The notes beneath the pieces were generated by a model. That model did no database searches. It was not told the DNA's origin and saw only the letters and a list, made by a program, of their open reading frames with translations. Shown here one piece after another: positions 15,369-24,677 of a DNA stretch of 64,000 nucleotides. Position 1 is the stretch's first letter, and every line of letters begins with the position of its first letter. Source of the stretch: CAZSBB01 sp964605235 (GTDB lineage Bacteria; Planctomycetota; Phycisphaerae; Phycisphaerales; Phycisphaeraceae); NCBI GenBank assembly GCA_964605235.1, contig CAZSBB010000005.1:62001-126000 (forward strand). The letters are read 5' to 3'. The translations under genes and the position numbers were made by a program.

Positions 15369-17804
15369 TCATTGATCACCCGGGCTGTGCACCGCTGCGG
15401 CGGCGTCCGGCGAACGGGCCGGCGAATCCAGCGGGGTCAAACGGAAGACGACCGTCTGCGGGGCTTCGAGGGTGAACGTGATGGCGGTCAGCGACGCCCC
15501 CACGGGTTGATCGGCGATGACGTCATGCACCGCGCACGGCTCGGGGAGCAGGATCGTTTTGGGGCCCGAGCGCACACTGTGCAGCGCGACCAGATGGCGA
15601 TCCGCCATCAGCACATCGTTGGTGTGGGCGTAGACATGCGTGCCCGCCAGCGTCGCCAGGCCGCGCCACAAATTCGCCGGCAGCGGCACCACGGTGGTGA
15701 AGACGCTGTGCCACTGCGCAGCGCCTGCGCCGACGGTGAGCACCGCCAGCCCCGTTTCGCGCCGCCCCTGCTTGGTCCACGCCTGCGCCAGCGCCCGGCC
15801 CGTGGTGGGGAACAACACCGGGCCGTAGGACAGCGGCGAGCCGAGGATTTCCCCTTCATCCAGAGCCTGGGTGAGGGGATGGTCGAAATCGGTGACGATC
15901 ATGCGTCGGGGCATGTTGACCGGCAGCATGTTGAAGGCAAAGCCGGTCAGGGCGCGAGCATGCTCGGGACTCAGGGTCCTGCCGTCGCTGATTCCGGAAC
16001 CGGGCCCCCACAGCACGACATGACCAGCGCGAAAGACCCGTTGCCGAAGCAGCGCCAGCCGCTGGTCATCGACACGGAACAGGTTGGGAAAATAGAACAC
16101 GCGATGGGGCGGGAAGTTTTCCAGCTGCAGGTCTTCGAGCAGATACACCCGGTAAGGCACGCCGCAGCGCGCCAGTCCGGTGCGCAGCTGCCAGATCACC
16201 GCTTCGTTGAGATAGCTGCCGTCGCCATTGGTTTCGAGCTGGCACTGGTCGTCAATGATGACCGCGATGCCGGGCACCTCCTGACGGGGCCACGCCACGG
16301 ATTGCTTGAGCGCGCGGACCTGCTGCCCGATGAGCGTGTGCATGGCGTCGGAGGCGAACCAGTCGGTGTAGACATCCATCCAATAGGAATAGAACCCGCG
16401 GGTCCAGCCGGCGGCGAGGTTGCGCCAGGTGAGGGCGGCAAATTCCCGATCATCGCGGGCGCGGAAGTACTGGCTCCAGGCGGCGCCGGTGTAGGAACGG
16501 GTATCCATCTCGCTGAAGAAAACCCGGCCGCGCAGGATGACGCTGTCGGCAATGCCTTCGGGTTCATAGACGCCGCCCAGGCCCCGCGCCATGTAATCAT
16601 GCGGCGTGATCAGACCATCGAGGCCCGGCTGCTGGAGCAGGGCTGCGGCGCCGCTGCTGCCCGAGAGCGTGTTGATGTCGTGATACGCCGGCGGCCAACT
16701 GGTCGAGGGATCAAAGAAGCCGCGATTGTTCCATCCCTGCATGCCCTGCTTGAGCGCGTCGATCAGAAAGCAGCGCTGCCGGGATGTCGCGCGGTGATGA
16801 GCCGCGAGCTGCGCCTGGGTCAACTGGTGGTACAACCGCCCGGTCAGCTCGACATAATCACGATAGCGTTGATTCTGCTGCGCCGGCTGCCAATAGGTGG
16901 TCTGCGCCACCTCCGGCAGGCTGCGGCGCAGGGTGTCGGTGGGCACGGCCGGATCGTCAAGTGAAACCGCGGCATCGCCCCAGGCGGCGCGGAGCGCGTC
17001 GGTGGTGCGGTACTTCTGCGTCAGGAAATCGCGCCACGCGCCGCGCATGAGCTCGCTGTGGTCGTAGACCCAGCCATCGATGACCGGTTGATGCGAACCT
17101 TCGACGCGTTGCCCGGTCCAGTAGCCGATGATGCGCGGCGCCCAGGGGCGCGACTCGCAATAGCGGATGACCGTTTCGATGAGCCGGGCGGAGTCCTGGG
17201 CATAGCGTGCCGACGCCAGCGAGGGGGTGGGCTGAACCGCGCCCAGTTCGTTGACAAAAAGCTGGTCGGGATGCAGTTTACGCCAGGACGCCGGCTCACC
17301 GGGACCAAAGCGGATAATCAGCCAGGCGCCGGGGTCGCCCTGGAGGATGAGCTGGGCCTGCTCATCCAGTGAAGGGGAAGCCAGCGGACGGACATAGCCG
17401 GGGCCGATGGTGTCGCCATCCCAGAACGGGCTGGGGTTCCAGTCATCCTGCTGATCGGCGCGTTGGCCGCGCGGCACATTCAGGAAGTACGCGCCCATCT
17501 GATGGGGGAAGAAGCGGCGGGTCTGGGCCGCAAAAACTTCCGGGCGTGAAGTGGGACTGTAGGTGGGCAACGGCTGGGGCTGCCCATTGATGTGGACCAT
17601 GGGCCGTCCCAGATGCGGCCGAATCTCCACCCGGGCGACAGGCGGCTGGGCCGATCCCGCATCGGTGTCGGCGTCGGCGCCGCTGCATCCGCCGGCGAAC
17701 CACAGCGGCAACCCGCAGGCGCACAGGAGCGGCATGATGCTGGACCTGGGCGTCGCTCGGGGTTGGAATCGCATGGCGCTGCTCTTTGGGGGAACGCTCA
17801 TCAT
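15369..17804 (-). CDS. Clan GH-A-like glycoside hydrolase lipoprotein (GH42-like architecture)
   Basis: This 811-residue protein has a signal sequence ending WFAGGC-SG, a likely lipoprotein site (an internal ATG at 17774 would also suit). The catalytic barrel runs from about residue 60 to 500, with IIGYWTGQRVEGSHQP at the usual acid/base strand and RVFFSEMDTRSY at the nucleophile strand. A glutamine-amidotransferase-like domain follows (IAVIIDDQCQ, FYFPNLFRV, VLWGPGSGISDGRTLS), as in the trimerisation domain of GH42 beta-galactosidases, and then a small beta domain. It is paralogous to the 19038-21107 protein over most of its length. Its start overlaps the beta-helix gene stop by four bases. 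The glycosidic linkage is unknown. Confidence 0.72.
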   Translation of the reverse strand: MMSVPPKSSAMRFQPRATPRSSIMPLLCACGLPLWFAGGCSGADADTDAGSAQPPVARVEIRPHLGRPMVHINGQPQPLPTYSPTSRPEVFAAQTRRFFPHQMGAYFLNVPRGQRADQQDDWNPSPFWDGDTIGPGYVRPLASPSLDEQAQLILQGDPGAWLIIRFGPGEPASWRKLHPDQLFVNELGAVQPTPSLASARYAQDSARLIETVIRYCESRPWAPRIIGYWTGQRVEGSHQPVIDGWVYDHSELMRGAWRDFLTQKYRTTDALRAAWGDAAVSLDDPAVPTDTLRRSLPEVAQTTYWQPAQQNQRYRDYVELTGRLYHQLTQAQLAAHHRATSRQRCFLIDALKQGMQGWNNRGFFDPSTSWPPAYHDINTLSGSSGAAALLQQPGLDGLITPHDYMARGLGGVYEPEGIADSVILRGRVFFSEMDTRSYTGAAWSQYFRARDDREFAALTWRNLAAGWTRGFYSYWMDVYTDWFASDAMHTLIGQQVRALKQSVAWPRQEVPGIAVIIDDQCQLETNGDGSYLNEAVIWQLRTGLARCGVPYRVYLLEDLQLENFPPHRVFYFPNLFRVDDQRLALLRQRVFRAGHVVLWGPGSGISDGRTLSPEHARALTGFAFNMLPVNMPRRMIVTDFDHPLTQALDEGEILGSPLSYGPVLFPTTGRALAQAWTKQGRRETGLAVLTVGAGAAQWHSVFTTVVPLPANLWRGLATLAGTHVYAHTNDVLMADRHLVALHSVRSGPKTILLPEPCAVHDVIADQPVGASLTAITFTLEAPQTVVFRLTPLDSPARSPDAAAAVHSPGDQ

Positions 17805-19018
17805 GGCCGACTCGCAGGGAGGGGGTCAAGCGTCAGCCGCTGCCAGCCGGCGGGCGTCTTGAGCAACAAGGCCGCCTGCTGATCCTGCACGATCCAGCGC
17901 AGTTCTCCAAGCTGTCCTTCCTCGGGCGTAGGCAACTGCGCCGCCGGCGCGGGCAGCCGCACGCCTTCGCCGGCGAAGCCCACCACCGGCTGCCAGCTGA
18001 GCCCCCCGCCGCCGGAGGTGAACTGATTGACTTGAATTTCACGGGGGACATGCGGGTTGTGGAGCGTACCGAGGATTGTCGCGCCTTCGAGCGAACCGTC
18101 GAAGACTTTGCTGAACGGGTAGCGTTCGGAAGGGTTGATGAACGTGCCCAGGTAGACGCCATGCGAGCCGCGCGGGGACAACCGGAAAGCGACGCGCTGG
18201 TCGCCCTGGGGGTGGAGCCAGTTGCCGCCGCCCTGGACCATGCAGCTTTCGAAGCGTTGGAAAGGCGCATCGACGAGGAAGCCGACGCCTTCGCATTCAT
18301 CGACCTGACATTGGCTGAAGCAGTCGTTCCAGCCGCCGCAGATGAAGCCGATTTTGAAGGGACGATGCCGGCCTTTCCAGACGTGAACCTGATGCCAGCA
18401 GGTGCTGCCCGAGGCGCCTTTGACGCCGATGTCATAACCGATGACCAGAGCCTGGGAGATGTGGTTGTCGCTGCCCTTGACGACTTCGATGCCGATGGCG
18501 TCGTCGGTGCAGGTGACATCGAAGTCGATCTGCACGCGGACGCCGCGGAGGGTGGTTTCGTACCAGCCTTCGGTGCCGATGCGGATGCCGCCGGCGAGGC
18601 AGTTGAACAGTTCCAGGTCATGCAGCACGAAGCGGCGGGTCCAGCGTCCGATGACGCCATGGATGGGCAGTTTGCCGCCGTCGATGAGGCCCCCGCCGAT
18701 CCTGCCCGAATAGCCATGCTTCATCCAGCGCCAGCGGGTTTTGTCGTCGGTTTCATCCGGGGCCTGACCTTTGATGATCACGGCAGCGCCCTGAAAGCCG
18801 GGCATGGCGAACAGGCGGGCCGCGGGCGCCATGGCGAGGGACACATGGTTGGGCACTTCGACCGGCCGGGTGACGCCGAAGTCGCCATCGGGCAGATGCA
18901 CCGTCGCATGGCTGCAATCCGCCAGCGCTGCGAAAGCCTGGGCGAACGCAGCGCTGTTGTCGCGTTGGCCGGTGGCGTCGCCGCCACAGTCGAGGAGGGA
19001 CAAGCCGCGGTTGGGCAT
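17801..19018 (-). CDS. Right-handed beta-helix (pectate-lyase-superfamily-like) protein
   Basis: This 405-residue protein begins with LLDCGGDATGQRDNSAAFAQAF, the classic entry of pectate-lyase-3 type helices. It continues with coil repeats such as GGGLIDGGKLPIHGV, FVLHDLELFNCLAGGIRI and ISQALVIGYDIGVKG. ATG 19018 has GGAAA ten bases upstream; the longer frame to 19234 runs into the neighbouring gene and is rejected. No signal peptide can be seen, which is odd for a polysaccharide-acting helix and may mean a phage-tail-like or cytoplasmic role. It lies between two GH-A-like genes, 19 bases after the stop of the upstream one. Possible functions are a polysaccharide lyase or hydrolase, or a non-catalytic sugar-binding helix. 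Confidence 0.75.
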   Translation of the reverse strand: MPNRGLSLLDCGGDATGQRDNSAAFAQAFAALADCSHATVHLPDGDFGVTRPVEVPNHVSLAMAPAARLFAMPGFQGAAVIIKGQAPDETDDKTRWRWMKHGYSGRIGGGLIDGGKLPIHGVIGRWTRRFVLHDLELFNCLAGGIRIGTEGWYETTLRGVRVQIDFDVTCTDDAIGIEVVKGSDNHISQALVIGYDIGVKGASGSTCWHQVHVWKGRHRPFKIGFICGGWNDCFSQCQVDECEGVGFLVDAPFQRFESCMVQGGGNWLHPQGDQRVAFRLSPRGSHGVYLGTFINPSERYPFSKVFDGSLEGATILGTLHNPHVPREIQVNQFTSGGGGLSWQPVVGFAGEGVRLPAPAAQLPTPEEGQLGELRWIVQDQQAALLLKTPAGWQRLTLDPLPASRP

Positions 19019-19037
19019 GATCGGGTTTCCTTGAAAA

Positions 19038-21107
19038 TCACGAGGAATCACGCAGATGCCAGAGGCGGGTTTCGCCCCGGCGAAGGTTGACGTCCAGGTG
19101 TGCGACAACGCCCATGCTCTGGCCATTGAGGGCATCAATGACTTCACGCGGGCCCGGCAGCCGCAGCGTGCGCCGGCCATCACCCGCGGCGTGCACCGCC
19201 AGCAAGCCCGCACTGGCGATGACCTGGCTGCCATCGGTCAGGAAGCGATGCACGCCGGCTTCCTCGGCAAGCCGACCCAGCAAGGCCGCGGGCAGGCCGG
19301 GCACCCCGGACCACAGCACAGAACAATCTGCGTGCGAACGCCCCACCAGCGCCGGCAGGTACTGACGCTCCAGCCAGCCCCGCGGCGTCGCTTCGGGATC
19401 GTCGGCGTACAGGATCGGCGCAACCACCCGGTCCGTGCCCCAGGTCAGGTGCTGCCCGTCAAGCACGCATTCAGCGCGGCAGGGACCGCCGTGGGGGTAC
19501 GCCTGCACCGTCACCCCAATCAGTTCGCTGGTCAGCGCCGGATCCAGTCGCGCGCCATCACAGATGCCCTGGCCATGCAGAAACAGCAGGTGTCGGCCGC
19601 AATTCATCAGCACCCGGCGGAGCAGGTCGCGCTGCCGGCGCTCCAGCCACAGGCATCCGGCGACCACCACCAGTTTCCAGCGCTCCGCATCACCGCTGGC
19701 GACGGCGCGCTCCAGATCGTCGATCCGCACCCCGTCGACCGGCGCGCCGACCCGAAGCAGTTCCATCAGTTGGCGCGGCCAGAGCAGATCAATCAGCGCG
19801 TCATCCTGGCGCAGAATGCGGTAGCTCGCTTCGTTGGTCAGGAATGCAATCTGGGCGCACGAGCCACGCTCATGCCGCAGGGCGACATCGGCGACGGCGC
19901 GCAGGGCGTCGATGCCGGCTTCGGTTTCCGCGTCGGTGTACCAGTTCTCGCCGTTGTGATCCATCCACCACAGGCTGCCGCCCTCCGCCAGGGCTCCGGC
20001 GGTGTTGCGCCGCAGGATCTGCACGGTTTCCCCGGCATCGCGGCAGCAATAGCGCCAGGGCGTCCAACTGGCGCGGTGGGTGAAGGTGTCATCCTCGGCG
20101 AAAAACATCTTGCCGTGCAGACGAATGCTCGCCGCCAGGTTGTGGTGACTGTACAGGCCGCCGGGGTTGCGGTGGATGTAAGCCAGCGGCGTGCAGAGCA
20201 GGTCCAGGTCCGGGGATTCGAGGACCTGCTCAAGCGCACTGAAGCCGGCGTTGCAGGGACCATACGCCGAGCCATAGGGCCAGATGTGGTAGCCATGAAA
20301 CGCGGCGATGAGCTTGCTCCGTCCCAGCCGACGCAGGGCCTGACGCACCGACGCCGCCAGTTCCACCAGCGCCTCAGCCTGCACCTGGCCGTGGAAGTGC
20401 AGCCAGTCCACCAGGTCGCGCTGCTCGGCGGGATCGATCAGGTGCGACGGCGGAGGCCAGCCTTCGTGCCGGCCGCGCTGACGCCAGTCGGGCGGCGACA
20501 CGGTCTGGGCGTCAGCCCGGCCGCGCTGCTCGAGCCACGCGCGCCATGCCGCCACCTGCACCGGCGCGTAGCCGCTGACCACCGGCTTCCACGAGTACGC
20601 CCACTCCCCGCAGTCCCCGGCATTGACCTGATAGACCCACACCCGGTCGGCCCAGCGGCGTTCCAGGTGTTCCACCAGCTGCGCCAGGTGACCCGCCGCG
20701 GCCTGTCGCCAGGCCGCGCTGGCGTAAGCGACCCGCCAGCGGAAGGCGTCGCCGTTGTGCTGGTCGTGATGGACCTGCACCTCGTCAGGATGAGCCTGGA
20801 GCCACCACGTCGGCGGCTCGGTGCCGATCCGCAACCAGAAGCGTGCTGCCGGGTCCGCCTCGATCGTCGTCTTCAACACCGCGTCCCAGCGGTCCCGCGG
20901 CGCCGCCCCACCCGCCGAAGCCGGCCAGGCACTGAGATCCAACTGGAACAGGTGAACCCCACAGCGGGCGAACTGCCGCCACTGCGTCAGACCCTCCGGT
21001 CCCGGCTTGTGCCAGAACGCCAGCGCGGGATGCGACTGACCATCGACAAACACGCACGGCGCGCCGCGGTGCGGACGAACTTCCAGCATCGGAGCGCACA
21101 TCAACAC
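19038..21107 (-). CDS. Clan GH-A-like glycoside hydrolase (GH42-like architecture), no signal peptide
   Basis: This 689-residue protein shares its order of domains with the 15369-17804 lipoprotein: a start of the form EVRPHRGAPCVFVDG, a barrel with VYQVNAGDCGEWAYSW as probable acid/base segment and KMFFAEDDTFTHRAS as probable nucleophile segment. A flavodoxin-like domain with LLFLHGQGICDGARL and a C-terminal beta domain follow. Unlike its paralogue it has no signal sequence, so one of the pair probably acts outside and the other in the cytoplasm on imported oligosaccharides. It abuts the 1187-residue gene's stop directly. Conserved family residues point to retaining glycosidase chemistry, but no CAZy family can be assigned by eye. 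Confidence 0.72.
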   Translation of the reverse strand: MLMCAPMLEVRPHRGAPCVFVDGQSHPALAFWHKPGPEGLTQWRQFARCGVHLFQLDLSAWPASAGGAAPRDRWDAVLKTTIEADPAARFWLRIGTEPPTWWLQAHPDEVQVHHDQHNGDAFRWRVAYASAAWRQAAAGHLAQLVEHLERRWADRVWVYQVNAGDCGEWAYSWKPVVSGYAPVQVAAWRAWLEQRGRADAQTVSPPDWRQRGRHEGWPPPSHLIDPAEQRDLVDWLHFHGQVQAEALVELAASVRQALRRLGRSKLIAAFHGYHIWPYGSAYGPCNAGFSALEQVLESPDLDLLCTPLAYIHRNPGGLYSHHNLAASIRLHGKMFFAEDDTFTHRASWTPWRYCCRDAGETVQILRRNTAGALAEGGSLWWMDHNGENWYTDAETEAGIDALRAVADVALRHERGSCAQIAFLTNEASYRILRQDDALIDLLWPRQLMELLRVGAPVDGVRIDDLERAVASGDAERWKLVVVAGCLWLERRQRDLLRRVLMNCGRHLLFLHGQGICDGARLDPALTSELIGVTVQAYPHGGPCRAECVLDGQHLTWGTDRVVAPILYADDPEATPRGWLERQYLPALVGRSHADCSVLWSGVPGLPAALLGRLAEEAGVHRFLTDGSQVIASAGLLAVHAAGDGRRTLRLPGPREVIDALNGQSMGVVAHLDVNLRRGETRLWHLRDSS

Positions 21108-24100
21108 TCACTCCAGAGCCGACGCCAGCCGTGACGACAATTCGGCATCCGGCCGCAGCGCGCCGCCCAGCGGAACCAGCCAGCCGTTGACGCCGGCCTG
21201 CTGCCACGCCTTGACCGTCGCGCTGACGTCCTGTCCGTTGAGCTTCACCTTGGGCTGGCCGTCCATGCCGGTGACGAACAGGCAGGTCGCTCGCTCCGCC
21301 ATTTCCGGGCTGTGCTGGTTCTCGAATGCGACATAGCGCAGGTCCAGTTCGCCCTTGCCCTTGACCGCCCAGCGCCCCATCGAGCAGCGCCCGTCGGCGA
21401 CGATGCGCACGCCGTCGGGCGTCGTGAAGCGATACGACAGGTAGCCCGGCACCGGATTCATCGCCACATAAATGCCCTGCTTCGGGAACGTCTGCAGCAG
21501 CATCGGCACCTTGGCGGTTTCACGCTCGATCACCGCGCCGCCCTTTTCCAGCCGGCCCAGTCCCATCTGGGTCAGCGGCGTATCGCGCCACAGCCCCTGC
21601 TCCCTGGCGGGATACGGATCCTGGCCATTGACGGTGAAGTCCGTCCAGCCGGCGGTCAGCGTATCCTGGCCGCTGACATACGTGACGGTGTAATTCTCCA
21701 CCTGCTGGGCGCCGGCGACCGACAGCTTCGCGGCGCGGGCGTGCTTACGGAAAGCGGCAAAATCGGCGTACTCGCTGGCGTCGCCCATCTCCACGGCAAA
21801 CCCGGTGAGCCCGGCGCTCACCTTGCGCAATGCTTCATCCGACAACGGTGGCACCTCCTCCGCCAGCACTTCGCTGACGCGATGGTGCAGGTGCACGTTG
21901 ATCACCAGCGCCGGCTGGATGTTCACCTGGTCATGTCCGCCGGGATACTGCGGATCGTTGCGGGTCAGGGTGACTTGCGCCGCCCGCCCCAGATCAGCGC
22001 TGGGCAGCGGCCGCAGCGCCAGATAGGTCACTCCGTCCTGAATGGTGATGACCTGGTTCTGCCGGGCGGTTGCCGGCAAGGCGGTGACCGGCTGATCGTC
22101 CACATAGATTTTCCACTTCGGCTCGGGCTGTTCATAGCTGAACAATCCCGCCGAGCACTGAATGCTGTCGATATCGCCGGGCTTGAGCTTGGCGAAGTAG
22201 CCGCTGTCGGGCCGGGCGAGCATGATGAGCTTGTTCTGGTGCTGGTAAGTGCGGTAAGCGGCGGTCTGGTCGATGCCGCCGCCGCCGTGGCCGGCAAAGC
22301 GGGTCTGGTTGTAGCCCAGGCGCAGGTCCAGCGTGCCGATGTCGCTCATGCTGCCGGGGCGCTGCGGCTGACGGCGCCAATGGCCCAGCACATGCACGCG
22401 CTGAGGCGTGCGGCGAATGCTCGCCAGACCGTAGTTCACGCCGAAATACGTGGTGACCCAGTCGCCCTCGGCGACGACTTTTTTCTCCACCAGCGATGAC
22501 CAGGGCAGCGGCTTGTCGTCGATGAGTTCGGCGATCCACGGATCCGCCCACGGTCCCGACAGACTCTGCAGCGCCACTTCACTGGGCGGATAGTCATGAC
22601 CCCAGGCGCTGACCGGCTTGGGTTTGCGGCCGTTCTTGTCCGCGTCGCTGCGGGTCAGCAGCGGCAGCTCGCCGGTGTCCAGATCATTGAGCGCGCCGGC
22701 GGGCGAGAGCACATGCAGTATGTGGTACAGGCCGTCCTGCACGCCCAGCACATGTTCGTAGTAGGTGCGCGACGCCGGCCCGAGCAGTTTCTTGAGATTC
22801 GGGTGGTACGCCCCCGCGAGATCTTCGATGGTCTTGGTCATGATGGACCAGCCGGCCATCTGGTCCTGCGGCTGCGTGCAGAAGTCGGGAAACAGCTTGT
22901 TGCCGAAGGTGGCGATCGCCCAGTAGTAGTGATCGACGTATTCCTGGCCCACGCCGGCGTTGTAGGTCCACATCCAGAAGGGGAACTTCATCAGTCCGGC
23001 GCGGCCGTCGGCCATCGCCCGTTCGGAACCGATGATCTGTCCGCCCAGCAGGGCGCCGGAGGTGGCGGTGCTGTTGAAGTTGGCGGTGCTCATCATGCGG
23101 GTGAAGCCCGAGCGGAAGAAGGATTTGTTGCCGCGCCAGTCGCCGGTGGTTTTGTAGTAGGTGTCGATCTCCTTCCACTGCGCCTGTTTGCCCGTCGGAT
23201 CGCGGCCGACGCGCGGGTCGTCGGCCATGGGATGCACCAGCATGCCGGAGGTGTCGGTGTAATCCTGCCGCTGCTTGTCGGTCGGCGCGGTTTCCCGGTC
23301 GGGCATCAGCCACGCTTCCCAGCTCCGGCGGATCGCTTCCTGGGAAGGCCCGGGCAATGCGTCACGGTACATGTACCACCAGGTCACCGGCTGCTGGGCG
23401 GTGAGGTGGCCGATCCATGTGCGCGGCGGCTGGCCATGGATCAGGTCCAGCCAGGCGAGGTACACGGCATAGTCCAGCTCGGCGTCGGTGAGCAGCGCCG
23501 TATTGCCGGCGACTTTCTTGTACGCCTGCTGGGCTTCCTGCTTGGCGCGCCCGATGACGTGTCCGGGCACCGCGCGATAGTAGAACGGCTCGAGCTTGCC
23601 GGACTCCAGCGTCATCAGCTGCTTGACGTGCTCATACTGGTGGTCGTGCATCCACGCCGGCTTGGTGAGGAACTGCCGGTCCAGTTGTTGCACCTGTTCG
23701 AGGCTGGGCGCCACTGCGGTGGGCTGCCCCACCGGTTGGGCTTTGTGCCTGGCCGCCAGCGCCGGCACGTCCACCGGCGTCAGCGTGCCCACCGCCGGTG
23801 AAGTGCCCGGCTGGAGCGTCACCACCAGCGCAGGACGCTTGATGATGATCGCCCGCGCGCCGCTGGGGCCGGCCCAGTCATACGCGCCCTGGTAGAAGCG
23901 GGCGTCATAGGTTTCCCACTTGCTGAGGATCACCCCCTGGTCGGCGATGACCCGCAGCCGCTCCGCCGGCGTCGCGCCGAAGGCTTCATCCTGGAGCAGC
24001 GCGGTCAGGTCCATGCGACCTTCGGGTTGGTACGACGACACTTCGGTGGGACCGAAGCGCTGGGCAAAGCGGTCTTCCTGGAGGTCGCCGGCGCCGAACT

Positions 24101-24671
24101 GTTTCCAGTAGACCGCGCCGTTGATGGCGGCGTTGTACGTCGGGCCGATCTCCCGATCCGCCTGCCACGGCTTGCGCAGCGCGTAGGCGATGGCGTGCCA
24201 GTTGGGGCGCCGGCTGCGGTAGAGTTTGTCCACGTCCCAGTTCTTGCGATACACGTAGCCGTCGGCGCTGGGGAAGTCGGTGCGGCCCTGGGGCCAGATT
24301 TCCTCATCCAGATAAGGCAGCACCAACTCCAGCTTGGCGACCACCTGACCCTGCGCCAGCGCTGCGGCGATCTGCTGCCCGGCGGTCGGGAAACGGACCA
24401 GCAGGTGACGATGCACCGCGTCAAACGCCAGCGGCCCCTGGTTCAAGCCGTCCCACACGGCGGCCTGCCCGCGATCAGTGACCTTGGCGTCCAGCACCAC
24501 GCGCTGGCCGTTCTCCGCCACCGGAATCGGCTGGTTCCAATGGGCGCGAAAGCCGCTGATCCCGGCACATTGAACGTCGTCAATCACCAGGGTCTGAGCA
24601 GCAGCCGATCGGGCGCAGAGCAACCAACCCAGGATCGGAATCAACAGCACATGGAGCAGGCGTCGCAGCAT
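21108..24671 (-). CDS. Large secreted protein of unknown family (1187 aa)
   Basis: A signal peptide (residues 1-25, ending ARSAAAQT) opens a 1187-residue protein. An N-terminal beta domain to about 280 resembles a lectin-like fold. A central, probably helical domain at about 330-680 is rich in W, H, Y and Q (EYVDHYYWAIATFGNKLFPDFC, GLYHILHVLSPAGALNDLDTGE). A long beta-rich C-terminus follows (YLALRPLPSADLG, YLSYRFTTPDGVRI). A helical toroid followed by beta sandwiches is the layout of many polysaccharide lyases (heparinase or PL8-like), but I see no diagnostic active-site motif and do not recognise the family. It starts six bases before the SGNH gene stop and ends where the GH-A-like gene begins, in a tight operon. 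Confidence 0.6.
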   Translation of the reverse strand: MLRRLLHVLLIPILGWLLCARSAAAQTLVIDDVQCAGISGFRAHWNQPIPVAENGQRVVLDAKVTDRGQAAVWDGLNQGPLAFDAVHRHLLVRFPTAGQQIAAALAQGQVVAKLELVLPYLDEEIWPQGRTDFPSADGYVYRKNWDVDKLYRSRRPNWHAIAYALRKPWQADREIGPTYNAAINGAVYWKQFGAGDLQEDRFAQRFGPTEVSSYQPEGRMDLTALLQDEAFGATPAERLRVIADQGVILSKWETYDARFYQGAYDWAGPSGARAIIIKRPALVVTLQPGTSPAVGTLTPVDVPALAARHKAQPVGQPTAVAPSLEQVQQLDRQFLTKPAWMHDHQYEHVKQLMTLESGKLEPFYYRAVPGHVIGRAKQEAQQAYKKVAGNTALLTDAELDYAVYLAWLDLIHGQPPRTWIGHLTAQQPVTWWYMYRDALPGPSQEAIRRSWEAWLMPDRETAPTDKQRQDYTDTSGMLVHPMADDPRVGRDPTGKQAQWKEIDTYYKTTGDWRGNKSFFRSGFTRMMSTANFNSTATSGALLGGQIIGSERAMADGRAGLMKFPFWMWTYNAGVGQEYVDHYYWAIATFGNKLFPDFCTQPQDQMAGWSIMTKTIEDLAGAYHPNLKKLLGPASRTYYEHVLGVQDGLYHILHVLSPAGALNDLDTGELPLLTRSDADKNGRKPKPVSAWGHDYPPSEVALQSLSGPWADPWIAELIDDKPLPWSSLVEKKVVAEGDWVTTYFGVNYGLASIRRTPQRVHVLGHWRRQPQRPGSMSDIGTLDLRLGYNQTRFAGHGGGGIDQTAAYRTYQHQNKLIMLARPDSGYFAKLKPGDIDSIQCSAGLFSYEQPEPKWKIYVDDQPVTALPATARQNQVITIQDGVTYLALRPLPSADLGRAAQVTLTRNDPQYPGGHDQVNIQPALVINVHLHHRVSEVLAEEVPPLSDEALRKVSAGLTGFAVEMGDASEYADFAAFRKHARAAKLSVAGAQQVENYTVTYVSGQDTLTAGWTDFTVNGQDPYPAREQGLWRDTPLTQMGLGRLEKGGAVIERETAKVPMLLQTFPKQGIYVAMNPVPGYLSYRFTTPDGVRIVADGRCSMGRWAVKGKGELDLRYVAFENQHSPEMAERATCLFVTGMDGQPKVKLNGQDVSATVKAWQQAGVNGWLVPLGGALRPDAELSSRLASALE

Positions 24672-24677
24672 CAGTGA

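Noticed and set aside
14877..16964. A 695-codon plus-strand open frame
   Set aside because: It is antisense to the Gfo/Idh and GH-A-like lipoprotein genes, which have clear motifs; composition is that of a shadow frame.
19056..21134. A 692-codon plus-strand open frame
   Set aside because: It mirrors the GH-A-like gene at 19038-21107 in antisense and has no recognisable domains.
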